Translations under genes and position numbers: made by a program
NCBI RefSeq assembly: GCF_035046485.1
Contig: NC_085138.1
Coordinates: 24,026,800 to 24,090,799 of the forward strand
DNA: 64,000 nt
Direction of reading: 5' to 3'
Source: Aedes albopictus
Lineage: Eukaryota; Arthropoda; Insecta; Diptera; Culicidae
Shown: positions 10,861-22,505 of the stretch, piece by piece
Position numbering within the stretch: position 1 is the stretch's first letter
How the letters are laid out: each line of letters begins with the position of its first letter
The notes under the pieces: model-generated
Database searches by the model: none
What the model was told of the DNA's origin: nothing
Seen by the model: only the letters and a program-made list of their open reading frames with translations

Positions 10861-11419
10861 TATGACCGTCCTGCAATTACACTCGGGTGACGGAAGTATA
10901 CTGTAATATTTTTTCTCGAATATATTGTGCTGCTGCCGTTTTCCGATGTGGTGACAGATCTTTCCCGAAAAATAACCGCAGATATTTTTCGATATTTTCC
11001 ACAAACTAATATTAGCCCATTATTGGGCCGTGCGTGAGAGGCGCGGTGATTAAATTTTCTGTAGTTTGTTGACGTACGGACAAATCATAACAGAGAACGC
11101 AAAATTAATGACACCAATACCATCATACTCTCATATCGGTGAAACGATATAAACGATATTAGACCAAGTAGACAATTTCGTCAGTAGGCGAAAATCAGGG
11201 GGCCCTGCAGCGTCGCTTGATTTTGACCATTTTGACATTCAAAAGTGTCGATGATCCTGTCGCCAGCTGTGTTTTGATTTTGTTTTGTACAAGCAGAAAA
11301 AGTTGCAAAATTATTGATAAAATTACAAGAACTTCACAAAGTTCTCTATATAATTCGAGGAATTGTCCAAATATTGATTTCTGTTCAGCTGTGATCTAAA
11401 TCAGTAGAGACTGTTCGCA
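10861..11419. promoter_or_regulatory. Upstream region / 5' UTR of GOSR1
   Basis: About 560 bp between the dead NDUFA9 copy and the GOSR1 start codon. The GOSR1 promoter and 5' UTR must lie here. I see no convincing TATA box. The start context is CGCAATGG. Confidence 0.4.
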
Positions 11420-12401
11420 ATGGGTATGTCGGATTGGGATGGTAAGTATTCCGCAGTGATCGGGAGCTAAATGTTTACACTTTTGCTTCGCCTTGTTGGA
11501 TTGAGAAAGTGATGACGAATGATTTTGAATATTTGTTATTTTTGCAGCTCTTCGGAAGCAAGCCCGTCACCTGGAGAATGACATCGACCTCAAGTTGATT
11601 GCGTTCAACAAGGTCGGGACCGGTAGTAGTTCGCTAAACTCCGGCGGCGCAGCGGACACTTCACCGCTGCTGGGGGACCATGTCTTCGAATCGCTCTCGC
11701 TCGAGATCGAACAGATGCTGGATCAGCTGTCGAACATCAACGAGCGGATGGCGGAGATCCCCGGGACCGGAGCGGCGGTCATGCACGTTCTCCAGCGGCA
11801 TCGGGAAATTCTGCATGTAAGATATGGGGGGAAATGACGTTTTTCGGAGGATAAAGTTTTATGTGCTCTTCCAGGGCTACCGGCAAGAGTATCTGAAAAT
11901 TCAGGCAAATCACACTACACGAATGGAACGGGAGGAACTGTTGCGTGGATCGGGGTTGGGCGGAACGACTTCACCATCGACTTCCGGTTTGAGTCGAAGG
12001 GACATGTATTTGAAGGAGAACACACATTTGCACAAGTTAGAAGTTATCTATTTTGCTAGTGTATTAAAACTTTCAAAAGAAATTTCTTATTCCAGTTCGA
12101 GCTCCATGGTTAATGACCAGATTAGCATCGCAATGGAGACGAAGGAGCACTTGACTTCCCAGCGGCAGCACATGAAGCGTTTCCAAACCAGAATGCACGA
12201 CATTTCACATCGTTTTCCATTGATATCCAGGTTGGTCGCGAAGCAATGAATTCCTAATCTTATTTAATTGTAACTTAATCATTTTTTCCCATTTGCAGCC
12301 TCATTCAACGAATTAACATTCGCAAACGAAGAGAGTCACTGATCCTAGGTGGAGTGATTGGAGTCTGCACGATCCTTCTGTTACTGTATGCGTTTCACTG
12401 A
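11420..12401 (+). CDS. GOSR1: Golgi SNAP receptor complex member 1 (GS28), 5 exons
   Basis: Exons 11420-11441, 11548-11816, 11875-12035, 12096-12230 and 12299-12401 join in frame through GT-AG introns of 58-106 bp to give 229 codons plus TGA; the Drosophila and human proteins are of similar size. It starts MGMSDWDALRKQARHLEND, with DIDLKLIAFNK typical of GS28. A glutamine/arginine-rich helix follows (about 45-110), then the Qb-SNARE helix near 140-205 (SMVNDQISIAMETKEHL, MKRFQTRMHDISHRFP). It ends with a C-terminal membrane anchor (LILGGVIGVCTILLLLYAFH). The family acts as a v/t-SNARE in ER-Golgi and intra-Golgi fusion, anchored in cis-Golgi membranes. No frame defect is seen. A second in-frame ATG two codons downstream could also start translation. 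This is the only intact conserved host gene in the window. Confidence 0.95.
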
Positions 12402-12730
12402 TTGCTGCTGCAGCATGTGTCGACGACCAGGTTTGTTACTATGACGGTTTTCTTTGGCGCAATAATTTTTCATTTCGCCACTAATGTTGGGATCGGATGC
12501 GGAAACATCATTGTTGTAGAAATTTTGCGTTTTTTTTTTTTCAACGAAAACCAAACTAATCGAAAGGCATTCAACACGGACGGGAAACAAATGATCGGTC
12601 GTTATTTTGTAGTTAGAAAAGTTTTTAAAGGCGGTTACTCGGGTTAACGAGGCAAATAAGTCTCGGTAGTAGCACCGAAAGATATATGTGTATTTATCAT
12701 CCAATTATTAAGAAATCAATAAAGTAAGTC
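12402..12730 (+). terminator. GOSR1 3' UTR with AATAAA
   Basis: After the TGA, about 320 bases lead to AATAAA at 12718-12723, the likely polyadenylation signal. Confidence 0.7.
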
Positions 12731-12884
12731 GCATTATGCCGACGTTTGTGATAGGACGATTAATTGCAATATGTAGTAGTAAAAGGATATCACCTTCCTA
12801 TCTTGAAGAAGAAGTTCATATTCGGAATATCAAGTAAATGTAGCTGCCTTTCTGTCCTGGGTACCAATAATGGTGCAGAGGGTG

Positions 12885-15020
12885 GAAATGAAAGATTTCA
12901 ATCCTGGGCGGTTGTGCCCAGGTATCAGGTATCAAGGGTCGGCTCCAGAGGCACGTTCTCCCCCATTTGGAGGATCGCCATCGCCATGAACACGAGCCTA
13001 TTCATCATTTACCTATGAAAGAAAAGAAGGGAAAAAAGATGGGACAATGAAAGGACAGGTAAAGGAATAGGATCGTCATACAGGCATAAGCGTGCTAGAA
13101 TGGGTTCAAACAGCGCCCTGAAATGGGCACTGTGATAACGCATAAAGTGTAAAGAGAGCCTATAGCTCTTTACTCGAGTGACTGGAAGGGAGAGTGGCGT
13201 CATGTTCTGATTTTTACAGGTCTCCTGCTCGTTTGGAACGCGCATTTGTATGGATTTGACAGCAATTTGACACATGCTCTTTGTTCCAATTTTGACATTG
13301 ACGCCACTCTAAGTTAAAGGAACTCTACCCTTTACCACAGCGGGTTAAGAACAGAATATCCTGAAGATTCAGGTTTCTGAAGTCAGTTTCATTAATTAAG
13401 TGTTTGCCGAATACTCGGAAATGTGCAAAAACTGAACAGTTACCTATCAAATGATACGAAGTTCCATAATCAGATTCACTGCTATCACATACAAATGAAT
13501 CAGCTTGCTGAATATTCGTCATGTGATAGCTGAGTCGGCAGTGTAGTGTCCAATCAATGCTTCGATCAGCATGCTGCAAATATGCTTAGACAGATTTGTT
13601 AGATACTTCGCCATCCCTGGAGATGGCTCAGTACAATACAATTTTGTTTGACGACATGACTCCAAACTATTCCATAATTGTTTGTGCTGAGTGGCAGCCT
13701 AGATGCCAATCTGAAGCTTTATCCAACACTTCGATATCGGAATAGCTGGCTAAGGGCCAATTAAGTCATGTGATGCTCCAGTGCGAGCTAACTCATAGAT
13801 GGAAGAACGGCCAGGTAACCATGCAAGGTGAACAGCGTTTGCTGGATTCAGCTCCTCGATTTGGGTTCGACAAGCGATAACTAACTTTGACCTAGAGTTG
13901 GCCGAAGCAAGTGCTTTAATAGCTGCCTGGCTATCTGAACAGAAGTATATTACTTTGCCCATTACATGCTGCTGAAGTGCTGATTGCACTCCGCACATAA
14001 GAGCAAAGATTTCGGCCTGAAAAACGATGCAGTGTCCACCAAGTGAATAAGACTGATGTAGCCTTAGCTCACGAGAATAGACACCAGCACCTGCTCGACC
14101 TTCGAGAAGGGAGTCATCAGTGTAACATACGATGCCTTCTGAAATACTTCTCTCCAGATAACCAGATGTCCACTCTTCCCGGGAAGGGAATTTCGTGGAA
14201 AATGTCCTATATGGAAAATTACAAGTAATTGTAAGATCACTTGCAGCAAGGACTATGTACTTTGTCCCAATTCACCAAAAGTGGAAACAAGTGTGTGTTG
14301 ACATGCGGTTCACAGAAGTTTCCTCTAGTAAAGCGAGTACCCGTAGACTGTAAGTGCAAGAAAATGCTTCGTGTTTGAGATGAATGTGTAGTGGAACAAC
14401 ATCAAAGAGAACTTCGAGCGCTGCTGTGGGAGCTGAAGAGAACGCTCCAGACATCGCCATTAAACACATCCTTTGGAGGAGATGGCCTAACTTTGATTGG
14501 AACGTTCTCATTTCGCCCTTTTGCCGCCACATAAGACCATAGGGCAATATTGGCCGAACAATAGTTGTGTAAATCTATTTGATATACTTCGGTTTTAGAC
14601 CGCAAGTTGTACCAAAGGTTCGCCGGCATTGCCTGAAGGCCATACAAGCTTTCTTGATTCTGAACTCCATGTGAAAGCTTGGAATCAAGAATAACTCTAA
14701 CGTACTTTACCTGAACAGTCACATTAATTTCAGAAACGAAAAGTCTCAAAGGTCGAACGCGATTACGGCTTCGCCCTAGGCTTCGCTTTTCCATGAAAAG
14801 AACAATAGATGTTTTACTCGGTTTTACCGAAAGGCCTCATTGGCGACACCACCCCTCAATTTTTCATCATATCGAAAATGGTGTTGATGCTCATAGCGAC
14901 TATCAGTGTAGGTGGGGCTGGCTCACCGACACTTCCGGTCCGCTTTAGTGCTTTATGCATCATTGTGGCCAGGTGTTGCTCTAGTTTTTCCAACTGTATT
15001 GTAAAGCATGTGCGGTGATC
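12885..15020 (-). pseudogene. LOA/Lian-like LINE relic (RT end, RNase H, 3' UTR)
   Basis: On the minus strand, broken frames follow the order of a non-LTR retrotransposon ORF2. RT thumb pieces (RVRPLRLFVSEINVTVQVKY, 14794-14402) and QSKLGHLLQRMCLMAMSGAF (14547-14272) come first. An RNase H segment with FCSDSQAAIKALASANSRSK and HLAWLPGRSSIYE follows (13998-13750), then a C-terminal tail with HCRLSYHMTNIQQADSFVCD (13579-13325). A likely 3' UTR runs to about 12885. A C-terminal RNase H is known for LOA, R1 and I clades; the wording resembles LOA-clade Lian elements. Stops and frameshifts separate all pieces and there is no endonuclease, so it is 5'-truncated and dead. Clade is moderately sure. 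Confidence 0.7.
13191..13310. mobile_element. 120-bp MITE (AGAGTGGCGTCA ends)
   Basis: AGAGTGGCGTCA at 13191 and its inverse ending at 13310 bound a short segment inside the LINE 3' UTR. The target duplication is not resolved. Confidence 0.55.
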
Positions 15021-16282
15021 CTTGGCATACTTGTGTAAATTGGGGTAGGTACTCGAAATGTTGATCGATCACCGATTATTGCTGGCAGATGCAGTGGAAA
15101 GTTTGTCTTAATACGTATCAATCGTCTCTGACAAACGAGAAAAACTGACTTCACTGATTACCTGTCTCTGAGCCAAATTTGGTATAGAGTCTTCAGTCTA
15201 CGATTAATCGCTTCATGTTTGATGGAGGTTTTTAATCCAATGGGTTACATAGCCGATATCCGAATGAAGAGAGTAATGTTCCGCGTAATATATCACAAAT
15301 CGAAAGAGGTACGGTACATTACGTGGAGCGGATATACTGAATTGGGTACCAGACCAAGTCCCTGCTGGGTGGCGCTAAATAGGTGAGCCATAGACAATAG
15401 AATCGTCAATGTCGTAGGGCATAGTATGTGACTATTGTCGAAACAACACTATTTTTGGTCATTGTCCACTAAGCGCATAACTATGTTAGGGTCAAGATTA
15501 GGATGAAATCATTGGTAAAATATAATAACACTTTTTAGTTTGTGTAGTTCGATATTCGCATGGTTAATTATTTTATGAACAATAATTTTATTGACGAATC
15601 CGATTTAAAATAATTGAATAGTAATTTTTGTTAAGCCATATTATATTAAAATAATCACTATCATTATCAATGAATGCTATCCGCTCAAGATCTTCGCTAC
15701 ATTGAATTTTGAAGTACTGGAGGCTTCACTTATCAACATATTAACAACAAACACGCTATAACAGTATCTAGAGAATCGTGGAGGGTGAGAAACCTGAACT
15801 AGTAACAGTATTCATATAGATTAACAATTATACTCAACTATTTTCAATCATTGCAACATTATACTAATATGTGCGGGCCGCCCATTTGCGGAGTTGTGCG
15901 GCCAATTATTCTCTTTCCATTCCAGAAACGACCGTTTTGAAGCAAGAAGTGTCCCAATGGCCAACACAAACGGGACTTGTCCGAAACACACAAGATAAGT
16001 ACAACAATTTTATAATCAGGCGCCCAACTCTTTCTACGACTTTGCCAATAGATAATGCAATATGCATACTTCAATATCAATTATTTGTTTGTTTGCGCGT
16101 TTATTTATGACACTATTGAAGCATTCGTGTCGCCGCGGAATAGTTTACAATTTATCTTATTTACATTTTTCAATTCACTTTAAAGTATCTAACACTGCTT
16201 TTACAATTGTACAATTGTGTATGCAAACTTGTATCTTAATTATGTTCATTATTAATAGTAGTCTGATAAAACAAGTCTAGCG

Positions 16283-16285
<3 letters not shown>
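15021..16285. other. Intergenic, nothing recognised
   Basis: No supported gene, terminal repeat pair or array. Short open frames at 15859-16110 occur on both strands and lack domains. Confidence 0.35.
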
Positions 16286-16314
<29 letters not shown>

Positions 16315-16640
16315 AAGGAATAGAAAGAGTTGGTGTCATAATCACTACCATACTTGAAACTGGAAACTCCTTATTTCCCCCTATGGGTTATAGGGAGGGG
16401 CGGGACATTCGAGCCTACTCATCAGTGGAAAGGACTTGATATGCTAATCGGTTTAGCATAGGGCAGATACAAGTCTACTGGTAGACGTATCGCCCAGCGA
16501 AACAACGCAGATTGGCCACGGCCCGGGGGTGCGTTGATTATAACAGAATAACAGAATATAACAGGAATATCGAAAATGGTGTTGATGCTCATAGCGACTA
16601 TCAGTGTTAGGTAGTCGTCGGCAAATCCATAAGTAGGAAA
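16286..16640 (-). pseudogene. LINE 3' end scrap with poly(T) and RT fragment
   Basis: A run of about 26 T at 16286-16311 is read as the poly(A) tail of a minus-strand LINE. Upstream of it on that strand lie about 220 bases of UTR-like sequence and then GFADDYLTLIVAMSINTIFD (about 16630-16565), matching the RT palm FADD motif. About 40 bases around it recur near 14870-14915, so both scraps likely come from related LINEs. Confidence 0.5.
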
Positions 16641-17232
16641 ATTGCTATTACATGCGTACCTCGATAGTACGTACATTTTGCCTCGATAGTACGTACATCA
16701 AAAGTTAGGTAATTTTTAATCTACAAACATGAGGTCGAATCATTAGTAGACGTATAGCAGAGACTCCGATATTATGAATTTGTGTTATGCAGACTCCTAT
16801 AAAACGGATTTTCAGTAAAAAGCAGTTTTAAAATGTAGCGAAATAAAAGGCATGAACGAATACGTTTCATGTAATTATTGCAGTATTTTTAGCTTTACAG
16901 AGATATTTTCCGCCAGTCATAATATCTGGCATCATCATGCTGGCGCTACATCCCAACTGGGGAGGACTGCTTCTCAGCCTAGTGGTTTATAAGCATTTGC
17001 ACAGTTATTAACTAAACGCTTTCTTTACCAATAGAACGTTGTAAATAAAAAGGCACATGATGGTTCTATTTTGTGTCGTAATAAACATTACTCTCCAAAA
17101 CATGAATCAAACTTATCAAGTTACTCATCCAAACCATTGATTTCAGTTCACTTATACTTGTTTTTTGCGATATGTACGTATAAAATATTTGACAGTTTTC
17201 CATGAGTTCTGAAATTTAAACAACTTTGAGTA
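16641..17232. other. Intergenic with a short direct duplication
   Basis: CCTCGATAGTACGTACAT occurs twice in tandem at about 16659-16697. Otherwise AT-rich with no gene seen. Confidence 0.4.
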
Positions 17233-17240
17233 CCGTAGGG

Positions 17241-17643
17241 CAAGGGTGCGACCATTCATTTGCAAAGATTTACATTCATTTGCTATTATCTCAGTTCAGA
17301 AGCATGCTATCGAAAAACAATGTATGGATGAATTTAACCTTGTAGTTTTATCTGAAAGTTTGCCGAATAACATTGGGGTCGCACACGCATACCAAAGTCG
17401 TGAGCGAGCTGTAAAGGCAACTCTCCACATGGTGAATGTAAATTTCATTCTCGCTGTGGAAAGTTGCCTTCACAGCTCGCTCACGACTTTGGTATGCGTG
17501 TGCGACCCCAATGTTATTCGGCAAACTTTCAGATAAAACTACAAGGTTAAATTCATCCATACATTGTTTTTCGATAGCATGCTTCTGAACTGAGACAATA
17601 GCAAATGAATGTAAATCTTTGCAAATGAATGGTCGCACGCTTG
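17241..17643. mobile_element. 403-bp hAT-like palindromic foldback element, copy 1
   Basis: The element starts CAAGGGTGCGACCATTC and ends with the inverse of CAAGCGTGCGACCATTC. The 8-bp target duplication CCGTAGGG lies at 17233-17240 and 17644-17651. The two ~190-bp arms are nearly perfect inverse copies with only a short imperfect centre near 17440, so a transcript of either strand folds into a long hairpin. Arms and length (403 bp) match the element at 36015-36417. The 8-bp duplication points to hAT-type transposition; no transposase is present. Confidence 0.88.
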
Positions 17644-17648
17644 CCGTA

Positions 17649-17760
17649 GGGCACTGCAAGCCGTGGTGGCTAAGGAAAATGTTCTTAGTTTTTGACGTTT
17701 CGTGGCTTTTTTGTTTACGATTTGGATTTAAAAAAGTCGTCAGCTCCAACATTAAAAAAA
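17649..17760. mobile_element. Fragment related to the GGGCACTGCA MITE
   Basis: GGGCACTGCA at 17649, followed by TTTTTGACGTTTCGTGGC and TTGTTTAC, resembles the intact 53694-53802 MITE. The 403-bp element is inserted right at its left edge. Confidence 0.4.
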
Positions 17761-17864
17761 ATCGGCAGCTTATCATGAGTGGTTGGATTTAATTCAAAAT
17801 GGGGGGGTTGTGGTTATGCGTGCGTGTGCTGTTTTATAACTTGATGGTGGCTTAGTGGCTCACC

Positions 17865-19450
17865 TCATGGAGTTCCTTCTGGGATTCCACAAGAATTCCA
17901 TCCGGACTCCCCTCGTGGTTTTCTTCTGGGGTTCCGTAAGCTCTTAATGAAATTCTTCCGGAAGTTTATTTAGGATTCCTTCAGAAGTTCCCTCTGGGGT
18001 TTTCCCAGGAGTTTTTTTTTCTGAGACTCCTTAAGAGGTTCCGCCTGGGGTTCAGTCAAAAGCTCTTGCCCCGAGATTCTTCCAGAGATTCCTGGATTTC
18101 TGTTGAAATTATTTTCGAGATTCCTTCAGCATTACTCCTTCTAGGATTACCGTAGTAATTTTTCCTGAAACTATTCCAGGTATTTCTTCCGTGGTTTCTC
18201 CACAAACTTATTCTACAATTCCTCTAGGAGGGAGCTATAACTAAGTTGCTTTTTCCTGTGTTTATTCAAGAAAATCCTACAGAAACTACATGAGGAATTC
18301 CAAAAACAAAATACGCCAAAAAGTTCATAATGAACTCCAGGAGGATTTCCATTACAAACATCTGAAAGAATTCCAGAAGAGTCTGCAGGGATTCCTGACG
18401 GAACTCTTAGTAGAAACCAAAAAAAAAAAAAAGACCCTAGATGGTTCCAGGAAAAAAAATCTCAAAGAAATCCCGGAATCAGTTTCTGAAAGAATTCCTA
18501 GAAGAAGCTCTAAGAGGAGTCCCGGAAGAAGTTCCTGAAAAGTAATTTCTGACAGTGACCCAGAAGAATTTCCGAAAGAATCCCGGAAAAATTCCAGAAA
18601 GATTACCTGGTCAAATTATTGTAAGAATTCCAGAAGGAATTACTTGAATCAGAAGTAGCTCGCGAAAAAAAAAACGGAAAAAGTTCTTGGAGGGAGCTCG
18701 GAAAAGCTTTTAAAGGAATACTGAATGAAGTTCTTGTCAGAGATCTTGTAGGGTTTCTGGAAGGGTTTCAGAAGGAATTCCTGAAGAATTCCCAGAAGAT
18801 ACTTCGGGAAGAATCTCGTATGAAATTCCAGGAATAAATCCTTACGGAATGCTGTAAGGAGTTTTTGAAGGAATCTCGGTAAGAATTTCTGATACAATTT
18901 CCGAAAGAACTCCTAGAGAAATTTTGGGTGAAGTTGCTAGAATTTCCAGGAATACCATCTGGAAGCCCAAAAAAAATAAATCCAGAGACATCACTAAAGA
19001 AACTTTTCGGAGAATCTCGGTCCTCGGATGACATTCCTGGAGGATTCCCGGGACTTCTTGAGAAATTCTTGAAGAAATCTCTTGAAGTCCGAAAGTAAAC
19101 AAAAAGGTCACACAATACCAAACACTTAGAAAAAAAAATCTTTAGCAACCGTGGCTTGCATTGTCCTATAGGCTGTACCAATTCAATTGTTTCTGGGTGA
19201 ACCCGAATTGTGGGATTCGGGGAAAGACATTTCGCTTCCTCGCTTGCTTTAGGGTTTTCTTCAAGATTCAAGTTTATTTCAGTTCCGAAATTCCACTAAG
19301 TGTTGGTTCCGAGATTTTCCGAGATTTCTCCAAGAATTCTTTCTGGGATTCCTTAGGGATTCTTTCAGGAGTTTCTTCTGCGATTCCTAATGAGATTTTA
19401 GGGTCTCTTTCAGAGATTCCTTCCGAAACTTCACCAAGAATTTCTTCTGT
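17865..19450. repeat. Degenerate GGAATTCC-family repeats
   Basis: Loosely spaced TTCCTTCWGGGATTCC-type units. Polarity is TTCC-rich at about 17865-18240, inverted (GGAATTCC..GAAGAA) at 18270-19080, and TTCC-rich again at 19260-19450. No gene is inferred. Confidence 0.65.
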
Positions 19451-19454
19451 AATA

Positions 19455-19837
19455 CCACAGACAAACAGACATACTACTCAAATCGAAATCATCGCACGAT
19501 TTAACGGTCATTTTGAAAATATAGTGTGATTCGGACTGTGCTCGCAAATGTCATGGTGGCGCTGCTGTGCCACCGTCACCTCTCAATTTTGGAGAGAAAT
19601 GAACGCGACGCCGATCAATGTTTACATAAAATGACTCAATCATGAACCTTCATTCATGTTTTATGAATGGATGACGCCTCGGGGGAGTCGGCACCTGCAA
19701 AATTGTAACATCGGGCCGAGGGAAACAACACCTGCAAATGAATGCTTCGGATTGAGCATTATAGAGGGTGCTAGTGAGATGCCAAATGATGTTTTTGAAG
19801 CCATTTTCTTCTAAGTAATATGTCTGTTTGTCTGTGG
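19455..19837. mobile_element. MITE with CCACAGACAAACAGACATA ends
   Basis: CCACAGACAAACAGACATA at 19455 and its exact inverse ending at 19837 are flanked by TAATA on both sides (19450-19454 and 19838-19842). A relative with CACAGAG ends and a TAAGA duplication lies at 53179-53673. No coding content. Confidence 0.75.
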
Positions 19838-20045
19838 TAATACTTTGATTTGATTTGATTTGCATAAACCAAATTGCTCTGCAAAACGACATCAACTCAA
19901 TCATAAACCCGCCATAAGACCAAAGGGCCCATCCCAAGATGCTCTTGGAGAGTTGTTTTTAAATTTCTCTCAAAACTTGTTGTCCTCTAGGTGAAACGTC
20001 TCAGGGTGAAACGGCCGCTATGAAATGAACAGATAGCGCCACCGT

Positions 20046-20453
20046 ACCCGAGCTGGAGCGAATAACTGACACATAACTGCAGCATACCAAAGTCAGGTAT
20101 CATACCTAGACTAGGTATTGGTAGGTTTTCCTGGTACTGAAAATAACTTACTTTGGTATTGTGCAGGTATTAATAAAATACCTCAACCAGTTATTGGTTT
20201 GGTTTTGAGGACTGCATTAGGTATTATTCAATTATGGAAAAATCACTCCTTGTATGGAAAAAGCGTCGATTATTATTTAGGTATTGCCATACCTGATGTC
20301 ATTATTTACGTGTTATGCACAGAATACCCACCAGTTATTATTTTAGGTATTTTACCTCTTATGCAGGGCTGCTTAATACCTCATTTAGGTTGTTGGTATT
20401 CTGTTTTCCATACCTGAGTTAGTTATTCATCAGCTATTTTCTCCTGCTCGGGT
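20046..20453. mobile_element. MITE rich in AGGTATT words
   Basis: The ends are ACCCGAGCTGGAGCGAATAA and, inverted, ACCCGAGCAGGAGAAAATAG. The interior carries a dozen or more AGGTAT(T) or AATACCT words in both orientations. The target duplication is unresolved. Confidence 0.6.
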
Positions 20454-20569
20454 GTTTGACATAATTCCACGGCTGTCACAATGCTAATGCCCATATACGG
20501 TAGCGCCTTTGTTTACATGCGGCGAATGATAGAAAAGTTTGCTTCATTGATCCATTATTAACTCTGTCA

Positions 20570-21608
20570 GGTCTAGCAGTAATTTCGAGCTTACGCAGAA
20601 TCGTAAAGAAGGTCACCTATAGCTGTCAGCTGTGCAAGACTCGCAAAGCACGTCCTTGCAATCCACCGATGGCGGTACTTCCTCCAGCTCGCTTGGCGAA
20701 TAATGTCCGTCCGTTCAGCTATGTTGACCTGGATTATTTGGGCCATTCCTAACAAAAGTAGGACGTTCAAACGTGAAAAGGTGGATCGCCCTCTTCACAT
20801 GCCTCACCGTACGAGCTGTGCACCTTGAGATAGCGTATAGCTTATCAACGGCCTCTTGCATATCTTGTACCTATACGACGCTTCATCGGTCGCCGAGGAC
20901 CGCCGATAGAAAGCGACAACGGAACAAACTTCCAGGGGGTGGAAAGCATATTGCGAGTGCAGATCGATACGGAATTGACAACGACGTTCACCAACTCCTG
21001 GAGCTCCACATATGGGAGGTGCTTGGGAGAGGTTGGTAAAGTCTGTGAAGGCGGCTATGAAGGATGCCTATGCAGAGGGGAAGTTGAGCGATGAGGGATT
21101 GCAAACGATGGTTGTTGAAGCAGAGAGCATTGTAAATTCGAGGCCTCTGATATGCTTGCCGTTAGACTCTGAGGAGTCGGAAGCTTTGACTCCCAATCAT
21201 TTCCTTTTGGGGACCTCTAGTGGCGCTAAGCAAAGTAGTGTAGGCATCGAGGATTCGCAAATCGCCTACATGACACGTGGGGAGTAATACAGAGTCAGCT
21301 GAACAAGTTTTGGCAACGCTTTCTGGTCGAGTATCTATCAGTCATAAGAAGACAGCCGAAATGGTTCAACGAAACTAGACCATTGCAGGTTGGCGACCTT
21401 GTTCTCGTCGTAGACGCCGGCGCTCGGCGATGTGAGTGGATACGAGGCAAGGTTACGCAGATCTTCGAAGGAGCAGATGGTCAAATTCGCCAAGCACTTG
21501 TACAAACTCGCCAGGGAAGCTTCCGAAGACCAACGACTAGGTTGGCTGTACTCGACGTAGGTGGACAAGGTGCTACCTCAGGACTCGAAGGGGAGCACCG
21601 GGGGAGAC
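20570..21608 (+). pseudogene. BEL/Pao retrotransposon pol relic (integrase and C-terminus)
   Basis: Broken frames follow a BEL/Pao integrase: a zinc-finger tail (YSCQLCKTRKARPCNPPMAV), WIALFTCLTVRAVHLEIAYS (20773-20860), a shifted DNGTNFQG segment, MGGAWERLVKSVKAAMKDAY (21012), SIVNSRPL with LTPNHFLLG, and a C-terminal QVGDLVLVVDAGARR segment (21383). At least two frameshifts and several stops interrupt it, and RT, protease and gag are missing. A purine-rich tract and TG at 21609 follow, as at the end of an LTR element. The host family is clear from motif order; the copy is dead. Confidence 0.8.
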
Positions 21609-21784
21609 TGTTACCGGTACCGTCGAGATGGGCACCCTATCCCAAACCGTTCAATCACATCAGTGACAAACCGTCACTATTGATATGACATCAAGGGAAG
21701 GGGTAAAAACAAAACGAAAACTACAGAGACAGAACGTGAATTTTGCTACTCATGCTATTTCTTATTATAGATAACTATTCTACC
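21609..21784 (+). mobile_element. Putative BEL 3' LTR, left part
   Basis: TGTTACCGG follows a GGGGGAGAC polypurine-like tract at the end of the BEL relic. The LTR would be interrupted by the R1 insertion at 21785 and resume at 27916, ending near CAACA at about 28230. These boundaries are inferred; no second LTR is visible. Confidence 0.4.
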
Positions 21785-22505
21785 TTTTTTTTTTTTTTTT
21801 CCTTCTAAACCATAGGGGGATAATCTGCTCAACAGACACCCTAACAGAAGGTTAGGGTAGTGTAGGTCTGACAGGCCGTCTTCTACAACAAAAGTAAAAT
21901 CCAGGACTACTCTCTCCTCGTACCCACTAAACCATTCCTATGGTCGCCAAACCCTACGTCTCTCCGGAACCACCAAGAAGGTATTGCTTCAGAGAGGGGC
22001 TAGTGCACATCGCACCCACAAGGTTAGCTGCGTAGCCTGCAGCAACGAACATCGATGACTCGCTTTGGAGAGTCCATCACGGTAGCATGCTGGCGCTTAG
22101 CCAGTTTCCCGAGTGGTCCTCGCCACTCCCTTTGTCCTCGGAAGGCGGGCAGAGTCAACCCCGCCCGCGCCCTACTGCTGAGCGGACATCAAGAACTGAT
22201 GCCCACATGCAACCCGATCTGACCTGCCCGCAAAGGAAGGGTATCACTACCCTTCAGGCCCTATCAGATGCATCCGTAGGTTGCTGACGGCAGGGTCTCC
22301 ACCTGCCCCGACCCTTGCCGGGGACCCCTTTCCAACCGCGGGCTTGGATCCAACCCAGTAGACCGACGCCACGACAGCACCGCTACCGGGACTTCCTCTC
22401 CGCGGCCACTTAATCGTTGTAAGGGTCGATCTCGACCGCAGGGCACCGGTATGACCTACGAAGCCGACTCCGAACCGCTGGACCACCTCTTGTACTGCAT
22501 CTGGA

